A stretch of 64,000 nt of DNA from Marinobacter arenosus (GTDB taxonomy: Bacteria > Pseudomonadota > Gammaproteobacteria > Pseudomonadales > Oleiphilaceae), in contig NZ_JAHVAO010000001.1 of NCBI RefSeq assembly GCF_019264345.1, positions 2,976,001 to 3,040,000 on the forward strand. Reading direction: 5' to 3'. Below, one piece after another: positions 54,637-64,000 of the stretch. The notes under the pieces were generated by a model. It worked only from the letters and a program-made list of their open reading frames with translations, did not search any database and was not told the origin of the DNA. Position 1 is the first letter of the stretch. Every line of letters begins with the position of its first letter. Position numbers and translations under genes: made by a program.

Positions 54637-55596
54637 ATGACCGGGCAACTGGAACCTCCAGCTAGCCTGATCGCTCCCCTGGAAGCCTTCATCGGTCATC
54701 TCGCCTCGGAAAAACGGCATTCGCCCCGCACCTGTGACAGTTACCAGCGCGACCTTCGGGGGCTGGCCCGCTGGTTGTCCCACGATCAACAGGATCAGTG
54801 GCAAAGGGTCTCCAACCATGACCTTCGCCGTTATGTGGCGGCACTGAGTCGAGACGGGCTGAATGGCCGCAGCATTGCCCGCCACCTGTCCGCCATCCGG
54901 CGTTTCTACCAGTACCTGTTACGGGAACGTCTGGCCACCGACAATCCGGCCCTGGATATCCGGGCCCCGAAGAGCGCTCGGCGACTGCCCAAAGTGGCCG
55001 ATGTGGACCAGCTCAATCACCTGCTCGATGCCCGTCCGGACGATCCGCTGGAAGTGCGCGATCTGTGCATGTTCGAGTTGATGTACTCCTCCGGGCTCCG
55101 GCTGTCGGAACTGGCTGGCCTGGACGTGGACTCGGTCGATCTTCAGGGCGGCGAGGTGCGGGTGCTGGGCAAGGGCGGCAAAGAGCGGGTCCTTCCGGTC
55201 GGACGCAAAGCCCGGTCCTCGTTGCAGGCGTGGCTGCCGGTGCGAGCCGGCCTGGCGATGGAAACGGAGCAGGCGCTGTTTGTCAGCCGGCGGGGCGATC
55301 GGCTCAGCCATCGCAGCATCCAGGCCCGGCTCAACCGTTGGGGCCTGGCCAAAGGTGCCGACCAAAAACTCCATCCCCACCTGCTGCGCCATTCCTTCGC
55401 CAGCCACATGCTGGAATCCAGTGGCGACCTCCGGGCCGTCCAGGAACTGCTCGGCCATGCCGACATCGCCACCACCCAGGTCTATACCCACCTCGATTTT
55501 CAACATTTAGCCCGGGTTTATGACCAGAGTCACCCCAGAGCTCGCCGTCATCCGTATCATGGGCAAAAACGTAAGCAGGACGGTGCCGAGGACTAA
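54637..55596 (+). CDS. xerC: Tyrosine recombinase XerC
   Basis: Resolves chromosome dimers at dif together with XerD; 319 residues. All catalytic residues are present: R155 (SSGLRLSEL), K179 (GKGGKERV), H248 and R251 (HPHLLRHSFA), H274 (LGHADIATT) and nucleophile Y283 (QVYTH). N-terminal SAM-like core-binding domain at 10-105. The ATG at 54637 is preferred over GTG 54628 because AGGG stands 8 nt before it. The C-terminal tail has the DQSHPRA segment common to XerC. Downstream, a diguanylate cyclase gene replaces the HAD gene found in enterics. Confidence 0.96.
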   Translation: MTGQLEPPASLIAPLEAFIGHLASEKRHSPRTCDSYQRDLRGLARWLSHDQQDQWQRVSNHDLRRYVAALSRDGLNGRSIARHLSAIRRFYQYLLRERLATDNPALDIRAPKSARRLPKVADVDQLNHLLDARPDDPLEVRDLCMFELMYSSGLRLSELAGLDVDSVDLQGGEVRVLGKGGKERVLPVGRKARSSLQAWLPVRAGLAMETEQALFVSRRGDRLSHRSIQARLNRWGLAKGADQKLHPHLLRHSFASHMLESSGDLRAVQELLGHADIATTQVYTHLDFQHLARVYDQSHPRARRHPYHGQKRKQDGAED

Positions 55597-55655
55597 CCTG
55601 GCACGGGGCCAAGCCCGCGACGTGCGGTCAGAACAGGCGAACAAGGGAGCACTGA

Positions 55656-57095
55656 ATGACATCTGATCAGTCCTGGAAGGAAAAATACCTTCAGGAGCTG
55701 GAATCGGCCGACCTTCGGGCCCAGCAATGGAAAGTTGAGCGCAATACCCTGGAACGGATGCTGGTGCGGACCAGTCTGGCCTCGGAAGGCCAGACCCCGG
55801 AGCTCGACCGACTGCTGGCGAAGGTTCGCAAGGACCTGCGCCAGAAAAACGTGGATGTCGATGCCTGGCGGGAGCTGCAGGAGCAGATCGACCGACAGGT
55901 GACCTTGCTCGACGAACGGAGCCCGCCCGAAAGCGAGAGCAATCCGGAGGCGCCCATCGTCGATCCGGGATGCGGTTCCGTCGAACCGCGGAACGTTCCC
56001 GGGGACGAACGGGATCTGGCCGACAATACCCAGCGTCTCCGTATAGCCCGGCGTATCGGGCAACTGCTGGGGCAGCTGCTGAATACGGTTGCCCTTGAAC
56101 CCACCGCCGAAGCCCGTGCCCGGGCCCTGCAGCAGGCGTTGCTGTCCAGCAACGACTGGAACGAGCTGCGGGAGGGGCTGAACCACGTCGCCGAGCTGGT
56201 GATTGCGGCGGTTACCCGAAGCCAGCGAGAGTTCGAGGCCTTTCTCAAACGACTGGACGAGCGACTCGAGGCGCTGCGGGCGCATTTTTCGGAGCAAACG
56301 TCCGCCCAGTCGAGCCGACTGACCGCATCCGAGGCCCTGGACCGTGAAATCCGTCAGGAGCTGGAGCGGGCGGGGTCTCAGTTGCGGGACAGCGACGATC
56401 TGCAGCAGCTTAAAGCCTCAGTCAGTCATCACCTGTCGTCCATCGGCGAGGCGGTGGGACGTTACCGTGAACAGGAGACGGAGCGGGAGAGGGTGCTTTC
56501 GGAACAGTTGGCGGTCATGCAGGAGAAGATCGCGGCCATGGAGGCCCACTCGGAACAGGTGCAGAAAGAGGTGCGGCGCGAACGCCACCGGGCAATGACG
56601 GACTTACTGACCCAACTGCCGAACCGAGAGGCCTGGCAGGAGCGCCTGTCCTTCGAGTTCAATCGCTGGCAGCGATATCAGCAGCCATTAACGGTTGGCG
56701 TGCTGGATATTGATTTTTTCAAGCGGATCAACGACTCCTATGGCCACAAGGCGGGCGACCGGGTGCTGCAGCTGGTGGCCCGAGAGCTGAGTGAACGGCT
56801 CCGGACCACGGACTTCATTGCCCGCTTTGGTGGTGAGGAGTTTGTTTTGCTGTTTCCCGAGACCACGCCGGATGAAGCCAAAGTGGCGATGGACAAGCTG
56901 CGGCAGCATGTCGGCAAGCTGCCCTTTCATTTCAGTGGTGAGCCGGTAACCGTCACGTTTTCCGCTGGCCTGGCGGCCGTTGGGAGAAAAGACTCGGAAG
57001 CGACCGTGTTTGATCGTGCCGACCGCGCCCTGTACCTCGCTAAGGACAACGGCCGGAATCGCGTTCAGATCAGTGCAGAACAGGCAGGTCAGTGA
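55656..57095 (+). CDS. Diguanylate cyclase (GGDEF), soluble
   Basis: Makes c-di-GMP; 479 residues without membrane helices. The N-terminal ~200 residues are helical ('SWKEKYLQELESADLRAQQWKVERNTLERMLVRTSLA'), a pattern seen in pseudomonad DgcP-like cyclases, followed by a long coiled coil (210-315). The GGDEF domain has GGEEF at 392-396 (active-site form) and an RxxD inhibitory site R383-D386 with the exact five-residue spacing, so it should be active and product-inhibited. Its stop codon overlaps the DUF2789 stop on the other strand. Confidence 0.92.
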   Translation: MTSDQSWKEKYLQELESADLRAQQWKVERNTLERMLVRTSLASEGQTPELDRLLAKVRKDLRQKNVDVDAWRELQEQIDRQVTLLDERSPPESESNPEAPIVDPGCGSVEPRNVPGDERDLADNTQRLRIARRIGQLLGQLLNTVALEPTAEARARALQQALLSSNDWNELREGLNHVAELVIAAVTRSQREFEAFLKRLDERLEALRAHFSEQTSAQSSRLTASEALDREIRQELERAGSQLRDSDDLQQLKASVSHHLSSIGEAVGRYREQETERERVLSEQLAVMQEKIAAMEAHSEQVQKEVRRERHRAMTDLLTQLPNREAWQERLSFEFNRWQRYQQPLTVGVLDIDFFKRINDSYGHKAGDRVLQLVARELSERLRTTDFIARFGGEEFVLLFPETTPDEAKVAMDKLRQHVGKLPFHFSGEPVTVTFSAGLAAVGRKDSEATVFDRADRALYLAKDNGRNRVQISAEQAGQ

Positions 57096-57322
57096 CGCAT
57101 CATCGCGTCCAGTTCATCAATGATCTCAGCCCAGTCGCTATCGTCCTCAAGGCCTTCTTCCAGGAAGTGGGACTGACTTTCGGACCAGAACGGAGCATCC
57201 TGCAGCGCAATCTCCCGGGGCAGCGGCGAGTACCGTGCCACAAAGTCCTCAATGCTCTTTTCGTCGGCCGCCAGACCGAGCTGCTCGAAAAGGGTACTGA
57301 GCGTGTGCTTGCTTGTATCCAT
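57089..57322 (-). CDS. DUF2789 family small protein
   Basis: 77 residues, acidic, predicted all-helical. The family is recognised by 'MDTSKHTLSTLFEQLGLAAD' and 'LQDAPFWSESQSHFLEEGLEDDSDWAEIIDELD'. Function unknown. Its stop overlaps the diguanylate cyclase stop region tail to tail by 7 bp. Confidence 0.88.
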   Translation of the reverse strand: MDTSKHTLSTLFEQLGLAADEKSIEDFVARYSPLPREIALQDAPFWSESQSHFLEEGLEDDSDWAEIIDELDAMMRH

Positions 57323-57418
57323 GGATACCGATCTCCTGATTGACGGTTGCCTGAATGAAATCCCGTTCGTTTGCAGGTATTGTTCCCTGAAATGTAGCGG
57401 AACCCTTGAGGATATCCA

Positions 57419-60205
57419 GTGAAGGTCATCCTTCCCTTCTTACTATGCTGCCTGCTTGCGCTGTTTCAATCCCCGCTTCGAGCGGACCCACCCCAGCCGT
57501 CGCCGTCGCCGGTTCTCGGCAGCGACGAACTGAGCTGGCTCGCTGAGCAGGAAAGCTTCCGGATTGGGGTGCGCGTAGGGCAGGTCCCGCTGATCTTCGA
57601 TACCGGTGATGGCACGCTGGCCGGCACTTACATTGATTACCTGGCCCGGCTCTCCGACAAGCTCGGGGTGCCGATGAATCCTGTGATTCTGCCCGCGGCC
57701 GATGAGCCCGGTCAGACTACGCCGGACACCGATGCGGTGTTGACCACCCGCCTGCCCCAATCTCTGGTCACCCCGGGGAAACGCTACAGCGAACCGGTGA
57801 TGACGCTCACCTATGGTCTGTTTGTCAGTGCCGGTGACGTTGCGATACGCAGTCTGTCGGATCTGGAGGGCGGACGGATCGCAGTCATCGATGGCGATCT
57901 CAACCAGTACCCCATGCTGGATCCGGTCGAGAGCTTCACGCCGGTCGAGGTTGAAAGCATCGCCGAGGCCGTCAGCCAGGTGCTGTCGGGCCAGGCCGAT
58001 GCGTTCCTGGGCCCGGTGGCGGTGGTTTCCGATTACCTGCAGTCGGCGATGATCAACGGCATTGGCTTGTCGGCTCTGCTTGATGAAACCCCGGTGGACG
58101 TTGTGTTCCAGGTGGATGTCGACGACGACCGCCTTTACTACGTCCTGAACCAGGCCATCGCGGCCATCAGCCACACCGAGCACCGGGTGATTCGACAGGC
58201 CTGGTTGCAGGCGGATCTGCCGGCCCTGGAGCGCAGCGGTCTGGAATTGTCGGTCTCTGATCAGGAATGGCTCAAGCGGAACCCGAACCTGAGAGTCGCC
58301 TTCCGGTCGGACTGGCCGCCGTTCGAGTATGCCCAGGATGGACGGCCGACCGGACTGGTGCCGGATCTCGTGACCCGGCTCGAAACGGAGCTCAGTGCAC
58401 GGTTCAACCGCATCGTAGTGCCGGACCGCATGGCCGCCGAGTCACAGTTGCGGGATGGCGACATCGATATCCTGCCGGGGCTGTCGCGGACGCCTCGGAC
58501 TGAAAACGAGTATCTGTTTACCCGGGCCTACCTCACCGTACCGATCGCCCTGGCCATCAGGGACGACGGCCGCTTTATCGGCGATCTGCGGGAGTTGCGG
58601 GATGAACGCGTTGGCGTGGTCAACCGGCACGCGGCGCACGATTACCTGCTGATCAACCATCCGAACCTGGATATCTACCCCGTGAATACCGTCGAGGAGG
58701 GGCTGCTGGCCCTGTCCAACGGCGACCTGGAAGTGATGGTGACTCACATCCCGGCGGTGAGTTATACGGTTGCCAGGCTGGGGCTCTCGAACCTCCGGAT
58801 CACCAGTATTACCCCTTACGAGTACGATCTTCGGCTGGCTGTCAGAAAGGACAAGCCGGAGCTGCACCGCATCCTGAATCAGGCCCTGAACAGCCTCGAA
58901 GCCACCGAGACCGAAGCGATCTACAATCGCTGGATTCATCTGGATATCGAGCAGGAAACCGACTACACCGTGGTTCGCCGGGTGGTGCTGATTGCCTTGC
59001 TGGTGGTGCTGATTTTCCTCTACTGGAACCGCAAACTGTCGCGGGAGGTGGACGAGCGCATCCGGTCGGAGAATGCCCTGCGACGCAGTGAGGACGAACT
59101 CCGGGCGGCAAAACTGGAGGCGGAACGGTTGGCGCGGGAAGCGGAAACGGCGAGTCTGGCCAAGAGCGAGTTCCTTGCCAACATGTCCCACGAGATCCGA
59201 ACGCCGATGAATGCGGTGATCGGTTACAGCGACCTGCTGAACAACACGGTGACGGACCCACAGCAACGTACCTACCTTGAGGCCATTCGAGCCGGCAGCC
59301 GCAGCCTGCTGATGCTGATCAACGACATTCTCGACCTGTCCCGCATTGAGGCCGGGAAAATGCGCCTGGATTACTCGGCGGTTTCCCTGCGCCGCCTGCT
59401 CGGTGATGTTCGTCATATCTTTGATCTGCGGGCCCGGGAGCAGGGCATTACCCTGGAAGTCAGTGTCGATTCAAAAATGCCGGCCGCCATGATGCTGGAT
59501 GAGACCCGGCTCCGTCAGGTGCTGTTCAACCTGGTGGGCAACGCCATCAAGTTCACCCACAACGGCGGTGTGACCGTCAGGGCAACGGCCAGACCGCTCA
59601 AGCCCGAGGAAATCCCGGAGGACGAGGGCGAGTCAGACCGCCAGTACTATCACCTGGTGGTCACGGTAAAGGACACCGGGATCGGTATTCCCGCGGATCA
59701 GCGCGAGCGCATATTCGACGCATTCGAACAGCAGGAAGGTCAGAACACCCGGCGTTATGGTGGTACCGGTCTGGGGCTGGCCATCAGCCGTAAACTGGCG
59801 CGCATGATGGGCGGCGATCTGGAGGTGGAAAGCGAGCCCGGGACCGGGTCGGTGTTTACGGTGGTCATTCCGAGAGTGGCCGCCACCGGTGAGCAGGCCG
59901 AGGATGAAGGCGAGCCGAAGGAAGAGGAGCGGCTGCTGGCCCAGACGCTCAGCATGCAGGAGCGCGGCTGGTTACGGGAGCAGCTGGCCTCGGACTTCGG
60001 GGACGAGTGGAAAACGGTTCGGGAGAGCGGCGATCCCGAGCAGATGAAGGATTTCGCACGGCGGGTGCAGGCCTGGGGGCAGCGGTTCCGTTCGCGCTCG
60101 GTGACCCGGTATGGGGAGAAACTGCTGGCCGATGTGGAAGCGTTTAACCTGGATGCGGTGAACAGCTCACTGGAGGCATTTCCCAAGCTTCTTGGCCGCC
60201 AGTAA
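57419..60205 (+). CDS. BvgS-like sensor histidine kinase with two Venus-flytrap domains
   Basis: 928 residues. After a signal peptide (1-22) come two periplasmic SBP_bac_3 domains (about 40-275 and 285-510), one membrane helix (521-540), a short coiled coil, HisKA with H591 ([11 protein letters not shown]), and HATPase with '[14 protein letters not shown]', 'DTGIGIP' and '[14 protein letters not shown]'. Unlike BvgS there is no PAS, receiver or Hpt domain. Instead a helical tail (823-928) follows, with the pattern W-x(2)-R...FA..V..WG.....[15 protein letters not shown]. Such tails occur in related kinases but have no assigned role. No response-regulator gene is adjacent. GTG start with TGAGGA upstream. 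Confidence 0.9.
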   Translation: MKVILPFLLCCLLALFQSPLRADPPQPSPSPVLGSDELSWLAEQESFRIGVRVGQVPLIFDTGDGTLAGTYIDYLARLSDKLGVPMNPVILPAADEPGQTTPDTDAVLTTRLPQSLVTPGKRYSEPVMTLTYGLFVSAGDVAIRSLSDLEGGRIAVIDGDLNQYPMLDPVESFTPVEVESIAEAVSQVLSGQADAFLGPVAVVSDYLQSAMINGIGLSALLDETPVDVVFQVDVDDDRLYYVLNQAIAAISHTEHRVIRQAWLQADLPALERSGLELSVSDQEWLKRNPNLRVAFRSDWPPFEYAQDGRPTGLVPDLVTRLETELSARFNRIVVPDRMAAESQLRDGDIDILPGLSRTPRTENEYLFTRAYLTVPIALAIRDDGRFIGDLRELRDERVGVVNRHAAHDYLLINHPNLDIYPVNTVEEGLLALSNGDLEVMVTHIPAVSYTVARLGLSNLRITSITPYEYDLRLAVRKDKPELHRILNQALNSLEATETEAIYNRWIHLDIEQETDYTVVRRVVLIALLVVLIFLYWNRKLSREVDERIRSENALRRSEDELRAAKLEAERLAREAETASLAKSEFLANMSHEIRTPMNAVIGYSDLLNNTVTDPQQRTYLEAIRAGSRSLLMLINDILDLSRIEAGKMRLDYSAVSLRRLLGDVRHIFDLRAREQGITLEVSVDSKMPAAMMLDETRLRQVLFNLVGNAIKFTHNGGVTVRATARPLKPEEIPEDEGESDRQYYHLVVTVKDTGIGIPADQRERIFDAFEQQEGQNTRRYGGTGLGLAISRKLARMMGGDLEVESEPGTGSVFTVVIPRVAATGEQAEDEGEPKEEERLLAQTLSMQERGWLREQLASDFGDEWKTVRESGDPEQMKDFARRVQAWGQRFRSRSVTRYGEKLLADVEAFNLDAVNSSLEAFPKLLGRQ

Positions 60206-60219
60206 TTGCGGAGATCCAG

Positions 60220-60585
60220 TTACAGGCAATCGAATTGGGAACGGCGGTCGAAGGCGACGGCGACCATGTCATATCCGGAATCGGAGAGCTGGCGGATCAG
60301 TTCGCGGTCCTTCAGAAGGGTCATGCACACCTTGTGCACGCTGGCCTGAAGCTGCTCTACTGGAGGCTGGCGGGATTCGAACCGGAAATCGACAATCAGG
60401 TACTTGCGGTCGATGGCGGAGGATGCGGGAATATCCTCGCGCTCAACACTCTCGTAGCCGATGTAGGTGGCCTGATCCTGGGGGAAGATCTGGCTCATCA
60501 GGATATCCAGGTTTTCGGCCTGGGCCGAAAAGGCTGGCATCAACAGGGCGGCGGTCATGACACCAAGCGCCAAGGTGTTTTTCAT
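60220..60585 (-). CDS. Periplasmic protein of unknown function
   Basis: 121 residues with a clear signal peptide (cleavage near FSAQAEN). The mature part has mixed alpha/beta character and two cysteines (VCMTLL and the penultimate FDCL) that may form a disulfide. I do not recognise the family. 'YIGYESVEREDIPASSAIDRKYLIVDFRF' looks like a conserved core. Convergent with the sensor kinase gene, 14 bp apart. Confidence 0.7.
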   Translation of the reverse strand: MKNTLALGVMTAALLMPAFSAQAENLDILMSQIFPQDQATYIGYESVEREDIPASSAIDRKYLIVDFRFESRQPPVEQLQASVHKVCMTLLKDRELIRQLSDSGYDMVAVAFDRRSQFDCL

Positions 60586-60800
60586 GAGAGTCACTCCCGG
60601 TGACAATCCGGCGTTCGTGTTACGGAATGTAAAGTTTCGTTACGGTGGATTATCGCAGAGTACCCTGCATTTTGCGTGATCGAGTGCATGGATTTTTCAA
60701 TTGTTTGCAGTTTGCATGTTGTTAGGTTGCGGGGCAGACGCGGCCGGCGGCCACGCTATCAACTATTCTGTCATTAGAACAGTCATTAAGAGGAAATCGC

Positions 60801-61388
60801 ATGTTTCAGCTTGTCTTTAGGGGAGAATGCGCTCCCGGTACGGATCCGGAAACCGCCAGAAGTAACGCCCGCAGCCTGTTCAAGGCCAGCGTCGAGCAGG
60901 TGGACCGCATGTTCAGCGGTCAGCCGGTGGTGATCCGTAACAAACTGGAGGAAGTGCAGGCCGAAAAGTACCGCGCGGTCCTGAAAAAACACGGCATGAT
61001 TGCCCATGTGCAGCCTATGGCGGGGGCAGAGCCGGCCCGGCCAGCGCCGGCGAAGGCTACGCCACCCAGGGCTGAAACGGCACCTCAACCCGAGGCCGCC
61101 GCCGCGCCCCGGGGCAAGGTGCCGGAGACCGAGCCGGGAGAGCGCCTGCCGGTCGCCGGCGAAAAGGTGGATGACATCCTGTCGGGCTCCGGCCTCGGCC
61201 TCGATCCGGTCGGGGTGACCCTGATGGAGCATACCGAGGTGGAGCCGCCCATGTTCCAGCACCTTGATGACTGGACGCTGGCGCCCGCGGGCACGGATCT
61301 GGGGGTTGACCGGGAGCTCCCGTCACCGGTGGTGCCGGACGTGTCACACCTTTCCCTGGCGGACGACGACGCCACCGGCAAGTCGTGA
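60801..61388 (+). CDS. Protein with a small conserved N-terminal domain and disordered tail
   Basis: 195 residues. Residues 1-70 form a compact domain ('MFQLVFRGECAPGTDPETAR', 'LFKASVEQVDRMFSGQPVVIRNKL', 'AEKYRAVLKKHGMIAHV') with the F-x-G-x-x-x-P-G...LF...FSG.P.V.K pattern that I have seen in several gammaproteobacterial proteins of unknown role. The remainder is Ala/Pro/Glu-rich and probably disordered, with a short conserved-looking patch 'ILSGSGLGLDPVGVTLMEHTEVEPP'. No signal peptide. It lies immediately upstream of the PlpD-like gene on the same strand. Confidence 0.75.
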   Translation: MFQLVFRGECAPGTDPETARSNARSLFKASVEQVDRMFSGQPVVIRNKLEEVQAEKYRAVLKKHGMIAHVQPMAGAEPARPAPAKATPPRAETAPQPEAAAAPRGKVPETEPGERLPVAGEKVDDILSGSGLGLDPVGVTLMEHTEVEPPMFQHLDDWTLAPAGTDLGVDRELPSPVVPDVSHLSLADDDATGKS

Positions 61389-61419
61389 AGTGGGCTCCGG
61401 GAACAGGATCCTTCAGCGG

Positions 61420-63615
61420 GTGAGAACGGTCTTCCTGATACTCGGCCTGGCGGTGGCTGTCGTCGCGCTGCCACTGTCCGCGGCCGAGCGTCCCCGCGTG
61501 GGGCTGGTATTGAGTGGCGGCGGGGCCAAGGGCATGGCCCACGTGGGCGTTCTGCGAGTGCTCGAGGAAATGAATATTCCGGTGGACCTGGTGGTGGGAA
61601 CCAGCGCCGGTTCGGCGGTGGGGGCACTCTACGCATCGGGCGTAGCCGTCGAGGACATTGAGCGCCGGTTCATCGAAATGGACTGGCTCTCCAGTTTTCA
61701 GGATGATCCGGGCCGCGTCTACAAACCGGTGCGGCGCAAGAGTGAAGAGGTCCGCTTGCCACTGACCCCGGGTATCGGCCTGCGCGCCGATGGCCTGCAC
61801 GTAGGCAGCGGCATCATCGCCGGCCAGAACCTCGGTTTCATCCTGAATGAACTGACCCGCAGCGCCGCCCTGGTGGAGGATTTTGACCGGCTGGCGATTC
61901 CTTTCCGGGCGGTGGCGACGGACCTCGAAACCGGTGAGCAGGTCGTGCTGGGGGATGGCAATCTAGCGGAAGCCATTCGTGCCAGCATGAGCATTCCCGG
62001 CGTTTACGCGCCGGTTCAGCGTGACGGGCACTTGCTGGTGGATGGCGGCGTGGCCAATAACCTTCCGGTCAGCGTGGCCCGTGACATGGGCGCGGACGTT
62101 ATCATTGCCGTTGACATCACCGATGCCCTCATGGATTCCGAGGAGCTCAGGGAAGCCTTCTCGGTCGTTGGCCAGCTCACCACCATCATGACCCGGCGCA
62201 ACACCGATGAGCAGTTGGCCTTGTTGGGTGACAAAGACGTTCTGATCCGGCCCGACCTGGAAGGTTACAGCTCCGCCGACTTCTACGATGCATTGACGCT
62301 GTTTGAACTGGGGGCCACGGCGGCTCGCGAACATGCGGTTGAGCTGAGACCGCTGACCGTCTCGCGGACCGACTGGACAGCCTATAAGGCGCAAAGGGCC
62401 TCCCGGGCCTACAGTACGGGGCCGATCGTACGGATACGGATCGAACAGGGCCGGTCCCTGGCCCCCGAGTTCCTGCGGGAGCGGATACAGCAGGAAACCG
62501 GCGAACCGCTGGATGTCGAAGTGCTTGAGGAGGATCTGAAACGGATCTACGGTCTGGGTTACTACGAGACCGTCTCCTACTCCCTGGCGCCGTCTCCGGA
62601 GGGCACCGTGCTGACAATCCAGGTGCAGGAAAAAAGCTGGGGCCCGAATTATCTGTCCTTCGGGCTCAGTTACGAAGACAACTTCGATGGCGAGAACCGG
62701 TTCAATCTGGCCTCCGGCCTGAGAATGACCGAGCTAAATGATCTCGGTGCCGAGTGGCAGACCGGCGTTCAATTGGGCACGGAGCCCTGGGTGCGAACCC
62801 AATGGTACCAGCCGTTGGATTACGGCTATAAGCGTTTCCTGGTCGTGGGCGGCGAATACACCCGGGAAACGTTCAGTCTGTACGACGGGGGCACCAGTCC
62901 CGTGGCCGAGGTAGACGTCACCTCCCGTCAATTGGACGTTGCCCTTGGCACCGAGCTGGGTGGAAACGCCGAAGCCCGCCTCAAGTACACCCGTGGGTAC
63001 GCGTCCGTCGATGAGCTGGTCGGGCAGCCGCTCGTGCGGGAGGACAACGTCCACCGCGGCGGCATCAGCCTGCAACTGGTGCATGATTCCCTCGATGATT
63101 CCTTCTACCCTCGGCACGGCGCCTTTGCCGGTCTGCGCGGGCGATTGGAGCGGGAAGATCTGGGCTCGGACCGTCACTTCGATTCGGTGACGGCCATGTT
63201 GCTCGGGACCGACAGCTGGCAGGGCTTTAACCTGACGGGGCTGGTCTACGGGACGGCGGTGACCAGCGGCGAGCCGGGTATCGAAAATGCGGTGAGGTTG
63301 GGTGGTTTTCGCCGGCTCTCGGCCTACGCCCCCGGCCAGATCACCGGTGATAACGCCCTGCTGGGATCGGTGTACGCCAGTCAGGCCTTTGGAGGCCCGT
63401 TGATGCCCTGGTTTGCCGGGGCGGGCTTTGAGGCGGGTAACGCCTGGGAGTCCTTTGATCAGGCCAGCTGGAACAATTCCGTGCGCTCCTGGAGTCTGTT
63501 TGCCGGCGTGGATACCTTCCTTGGGCCGGTACAGCTGGCTGCCGCCTACAACAACCGGGACGACTGGACCGCCTACCTGAACATCGGGTTCTCCTACACC
63601 CAGCTGTTCTACTGA
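61420..63615 (+). CDS. Patatin-like phospholipase autotransporter, PlpD type (type Vd secretion)
   Basis: 731 residues, nearly the length of Pseudomonas PlpD. It has a signal peptide (1-22), then a patatin domain with oxyanion loop GGGAKG (33-38), nucleophile S62 in GTSAG and catalytic D208 in DGG. A single POTRA-like domain follows (about 330-410, 'ERIQQETGEPLDVEVLEEDLKRIYGLGYYE'), then a 16-strand-type beta-barrel ending in a terminal aromatic (TQLFY). The lipase is expected to be exported through its own barrel. The GTG at 61420 begins the signal peptide; GTG 61390 is an alternative adding ten residues. Convergent with the next gene, 9 bp apart. Confidence 0.9.
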   Translation: MRTVFLILGLAVAVVALPLSAAERPRVGLVLSGGGAKGMAHVGVLRVLEEMNIPVDLVVGTSAGSAVGALYASGVAVEDIERRFIEMDWLSSFQDDPGRVYKPVRRKSEEVRLPLTPGIGLRADGLHVGSGIIAGQNLGFILNELTRSAALVEDFDRLAIPFRAVATDLETGEQVVLGDGNLAEAIRASMSIPGVYAPVQRDGHLLVDGGVANNLPVSVARDMGADVIIAVDITDALMDSEELREAFSVVGQLTTIMTRRNTDEQLALLGDKDVLIRPDLEGYSSADFYDALTLFELGATAAREHAVELRPLTVSRTDWTAYKAQRASRAYSTGPIVRIRIEQGRSLAPEFLRERIQQETGEPLDVEVLEEDLKRIYGLGYYETVSYSLAPSPEGTVLTIQVQEKSWGPNYLSFGLSYEDNFDGENRFNLASGLRMTELNDLGAEWQTGVQLGTEPWVRTQWYQPLDYGYKRFLVVGGEYTRETFSLYDGGTSPVAEVDVTSRQLDVALGTELGGNAEARLKYTRGYASVDELVGQPLVREDNVHRGGISLQLVHDSLDDSFYPRHGAFAGLRGRLEREDLGSDRHFDSVTAMLLGTDSWQGFNLTGLVYGTAVTSGEPGIENAVRLGGFRRLSAYAPGQITGDNALLGSVYASQAFGGPLMPWFAGAGFEAGNAWESFDQASWNNSVRSWSLFAGVDTFLGPVQLAAAYNNRDDWTAYLNIGFSYTQLFY

Positions 63616-63624
63616 CGCTCGGGG

Positions 63625-63999
63625 CTAGGCGCCTTTGCGGTCGTTGGTCGCGATCGCGTCCAGTACCTGCTGGCACTGCTGCATGGCGAAATGGTGCAGG
63701 ATGTTCGCGAGCTTCTCCTCGTCCCGATCCTTGATGGCCTCGATGGATTCCTGCATGTGGGCCAGGTTGTCCTCGAACACGTGGCTGCCACCCTGCTGGA
63801 ACGCCACGAACGCGCACCGCTTGGCCGAGGGCCAGAGGTCATCGATGGCAGCAACGATGAAGTAGTTGTCCGCGTAGGCCAGTGACGCCTTGGTGTACTC
63901 GATGCCCAGCTCAAGAAACGCCATCAGGTCGCGTTTCTCAAAACAGGCCTTCATCTGCGCATACAGTGACTCCAGCCGTTCCATATCGGCCGGCTGCCA
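63625..63999 (-). CDS. Probable GntR-family regulator, FCD ligand domain (5' end outside window)
   Basis: The frame is open to the window edge (W-Q-P-A-D-M-E-R...), so only the C-terminal ~124 residues are visible. The helical pattern 'ADMERLESLYAQMKACFEKRDLMAFLELGIEYTKASLAYADNY' and 'HMQESIEAIKDRDEEKLANILHHF' fits the FCD domain of GntR/FadR regulators; the DNA-binding half would lie beyond 64000. The ATG at 63984 is internal. The metal-binding histidines usual in FCD domains are only partly present, so the ligand class is open. Confidence 0.65.
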   Translation of the reverse strand, partial: WQPADMERLESLYAQMKACFEKRDLMAFLELGIEYTKASLAYADNYFIVAAIDDLWPSAKRCAFVAFQQGGSHVFEDNLAHMQESIEAIKDRDEEKLANILHHFAMQQCQQVLDAIATNDRKGA

Positions 64000-64000
64000 T

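Noticed and set aside
1..64000. CRISPR array, prophage, insertion sequence, rRNA or tRNA genes
   Set aside because: No regularly spaced repeats, transposase or integrase other than XerC, and no rRNA or tRNA-like cloverleaf sequence was seen on reading the intergenic regions.

Overview
The window reads as a chromosomal segment of a high-GC marine-type gammaproteobacterium, most likely Marinobacter or a close relative. The evidence is protein family content plus gene order. The runs rep / tex / gshA, dsbB-rsd, ppx-trxA-rho-ubiD, algZ-algR-hemC-hemD-hemX-hemY, argH, cyaA and lptM-lysA-dapF-DUF484-xerC follow the order known from Pseudomonas-like chromosomes rather than from Enterobacteriaceae. 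I see no rRNA, tRNA, CRISPR array, prophage or insertion sequence. Coding density is very high, many stop and start codons overlap, and GTG, TTG and probably CTG starts are used.

Layout. 1-7.9 kb: a Dpp/Opp-type peptide ABC transporter (binding protein truncated by the window edge, two permeases, two ATPases), then a LysR regulator overlapping a Xaa-Pro dipeptidase; together a peptide uptake and breakdown module. 7.9-10.2 kb: bacterioferritin-associated ferredoxin, bacterioferritin and a phosphomannomutase. 10.2-17.4 kb: a long structured intergenic repeat, outer-membrane phospholipase A, a cytochrome c5, a secreted copper-radical (galactose-oxidase-like) oxidase with a small partner, and Rep helicase. 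17.6-30.7 kb: a GGDEF-EAL protein, Tex, GshA, ribosome modulation factor, a FliL-like protein, DsbB, Rsd, an FKBP lipoprotein, two small conserved proteins, an ABC-F ATPase and exopolyphosphatase. 31-35.6 kb: thioredoxin and Rho separated by a convergent moaB-moeA-moaD-moaE molybdopterin operon. 35.6-48.4 kb: a second structured repeat, UbiD, a ferredoxin-reductase-like protein, the heme-synthesis operon headed by algZ-algR, argH and a degenerate GGDEF-EAL protein. 48.5-55.6 kb: class I adenylate cyclase and the lptM-lysA-dapF-DUF484-xerC operon. 55.7-64 kb: a diguanylate cyclase, DUF2789, an orphan BvgS-like sensor kinase, two hypotheticals, a PlpD-type (type Vd) patatin autotransporter and the C-terminal part of a probable GntR/FCD regulator.

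The most unusual signal lies between genes. Two unrelated-looking inverted-repeat elements (10206-10315 and 35617-35721) share one architecture: long terminal inverted repeats enclosing two small hairpins. All four hairpin loops fit the CsrA/RsmA core CANGGANG, and one in each element fits the full ACANGGANGU consensus. In the first element every imperfect pair of the 28-bp stem is a G-U wobble on the same strand that carries the GGA loops, which points to function as RNA. I propose a dispersed repeat family acting as a two-site CsrA/RsmA target or sponge; this is a hypothesis. Other notable points are the complete Cys-Tyr copper-radical active site in a bacterial secreted protein, a probable CTG start for AlgZ, and a GGDEF-EAL protein with both catalytic motifs degraded.
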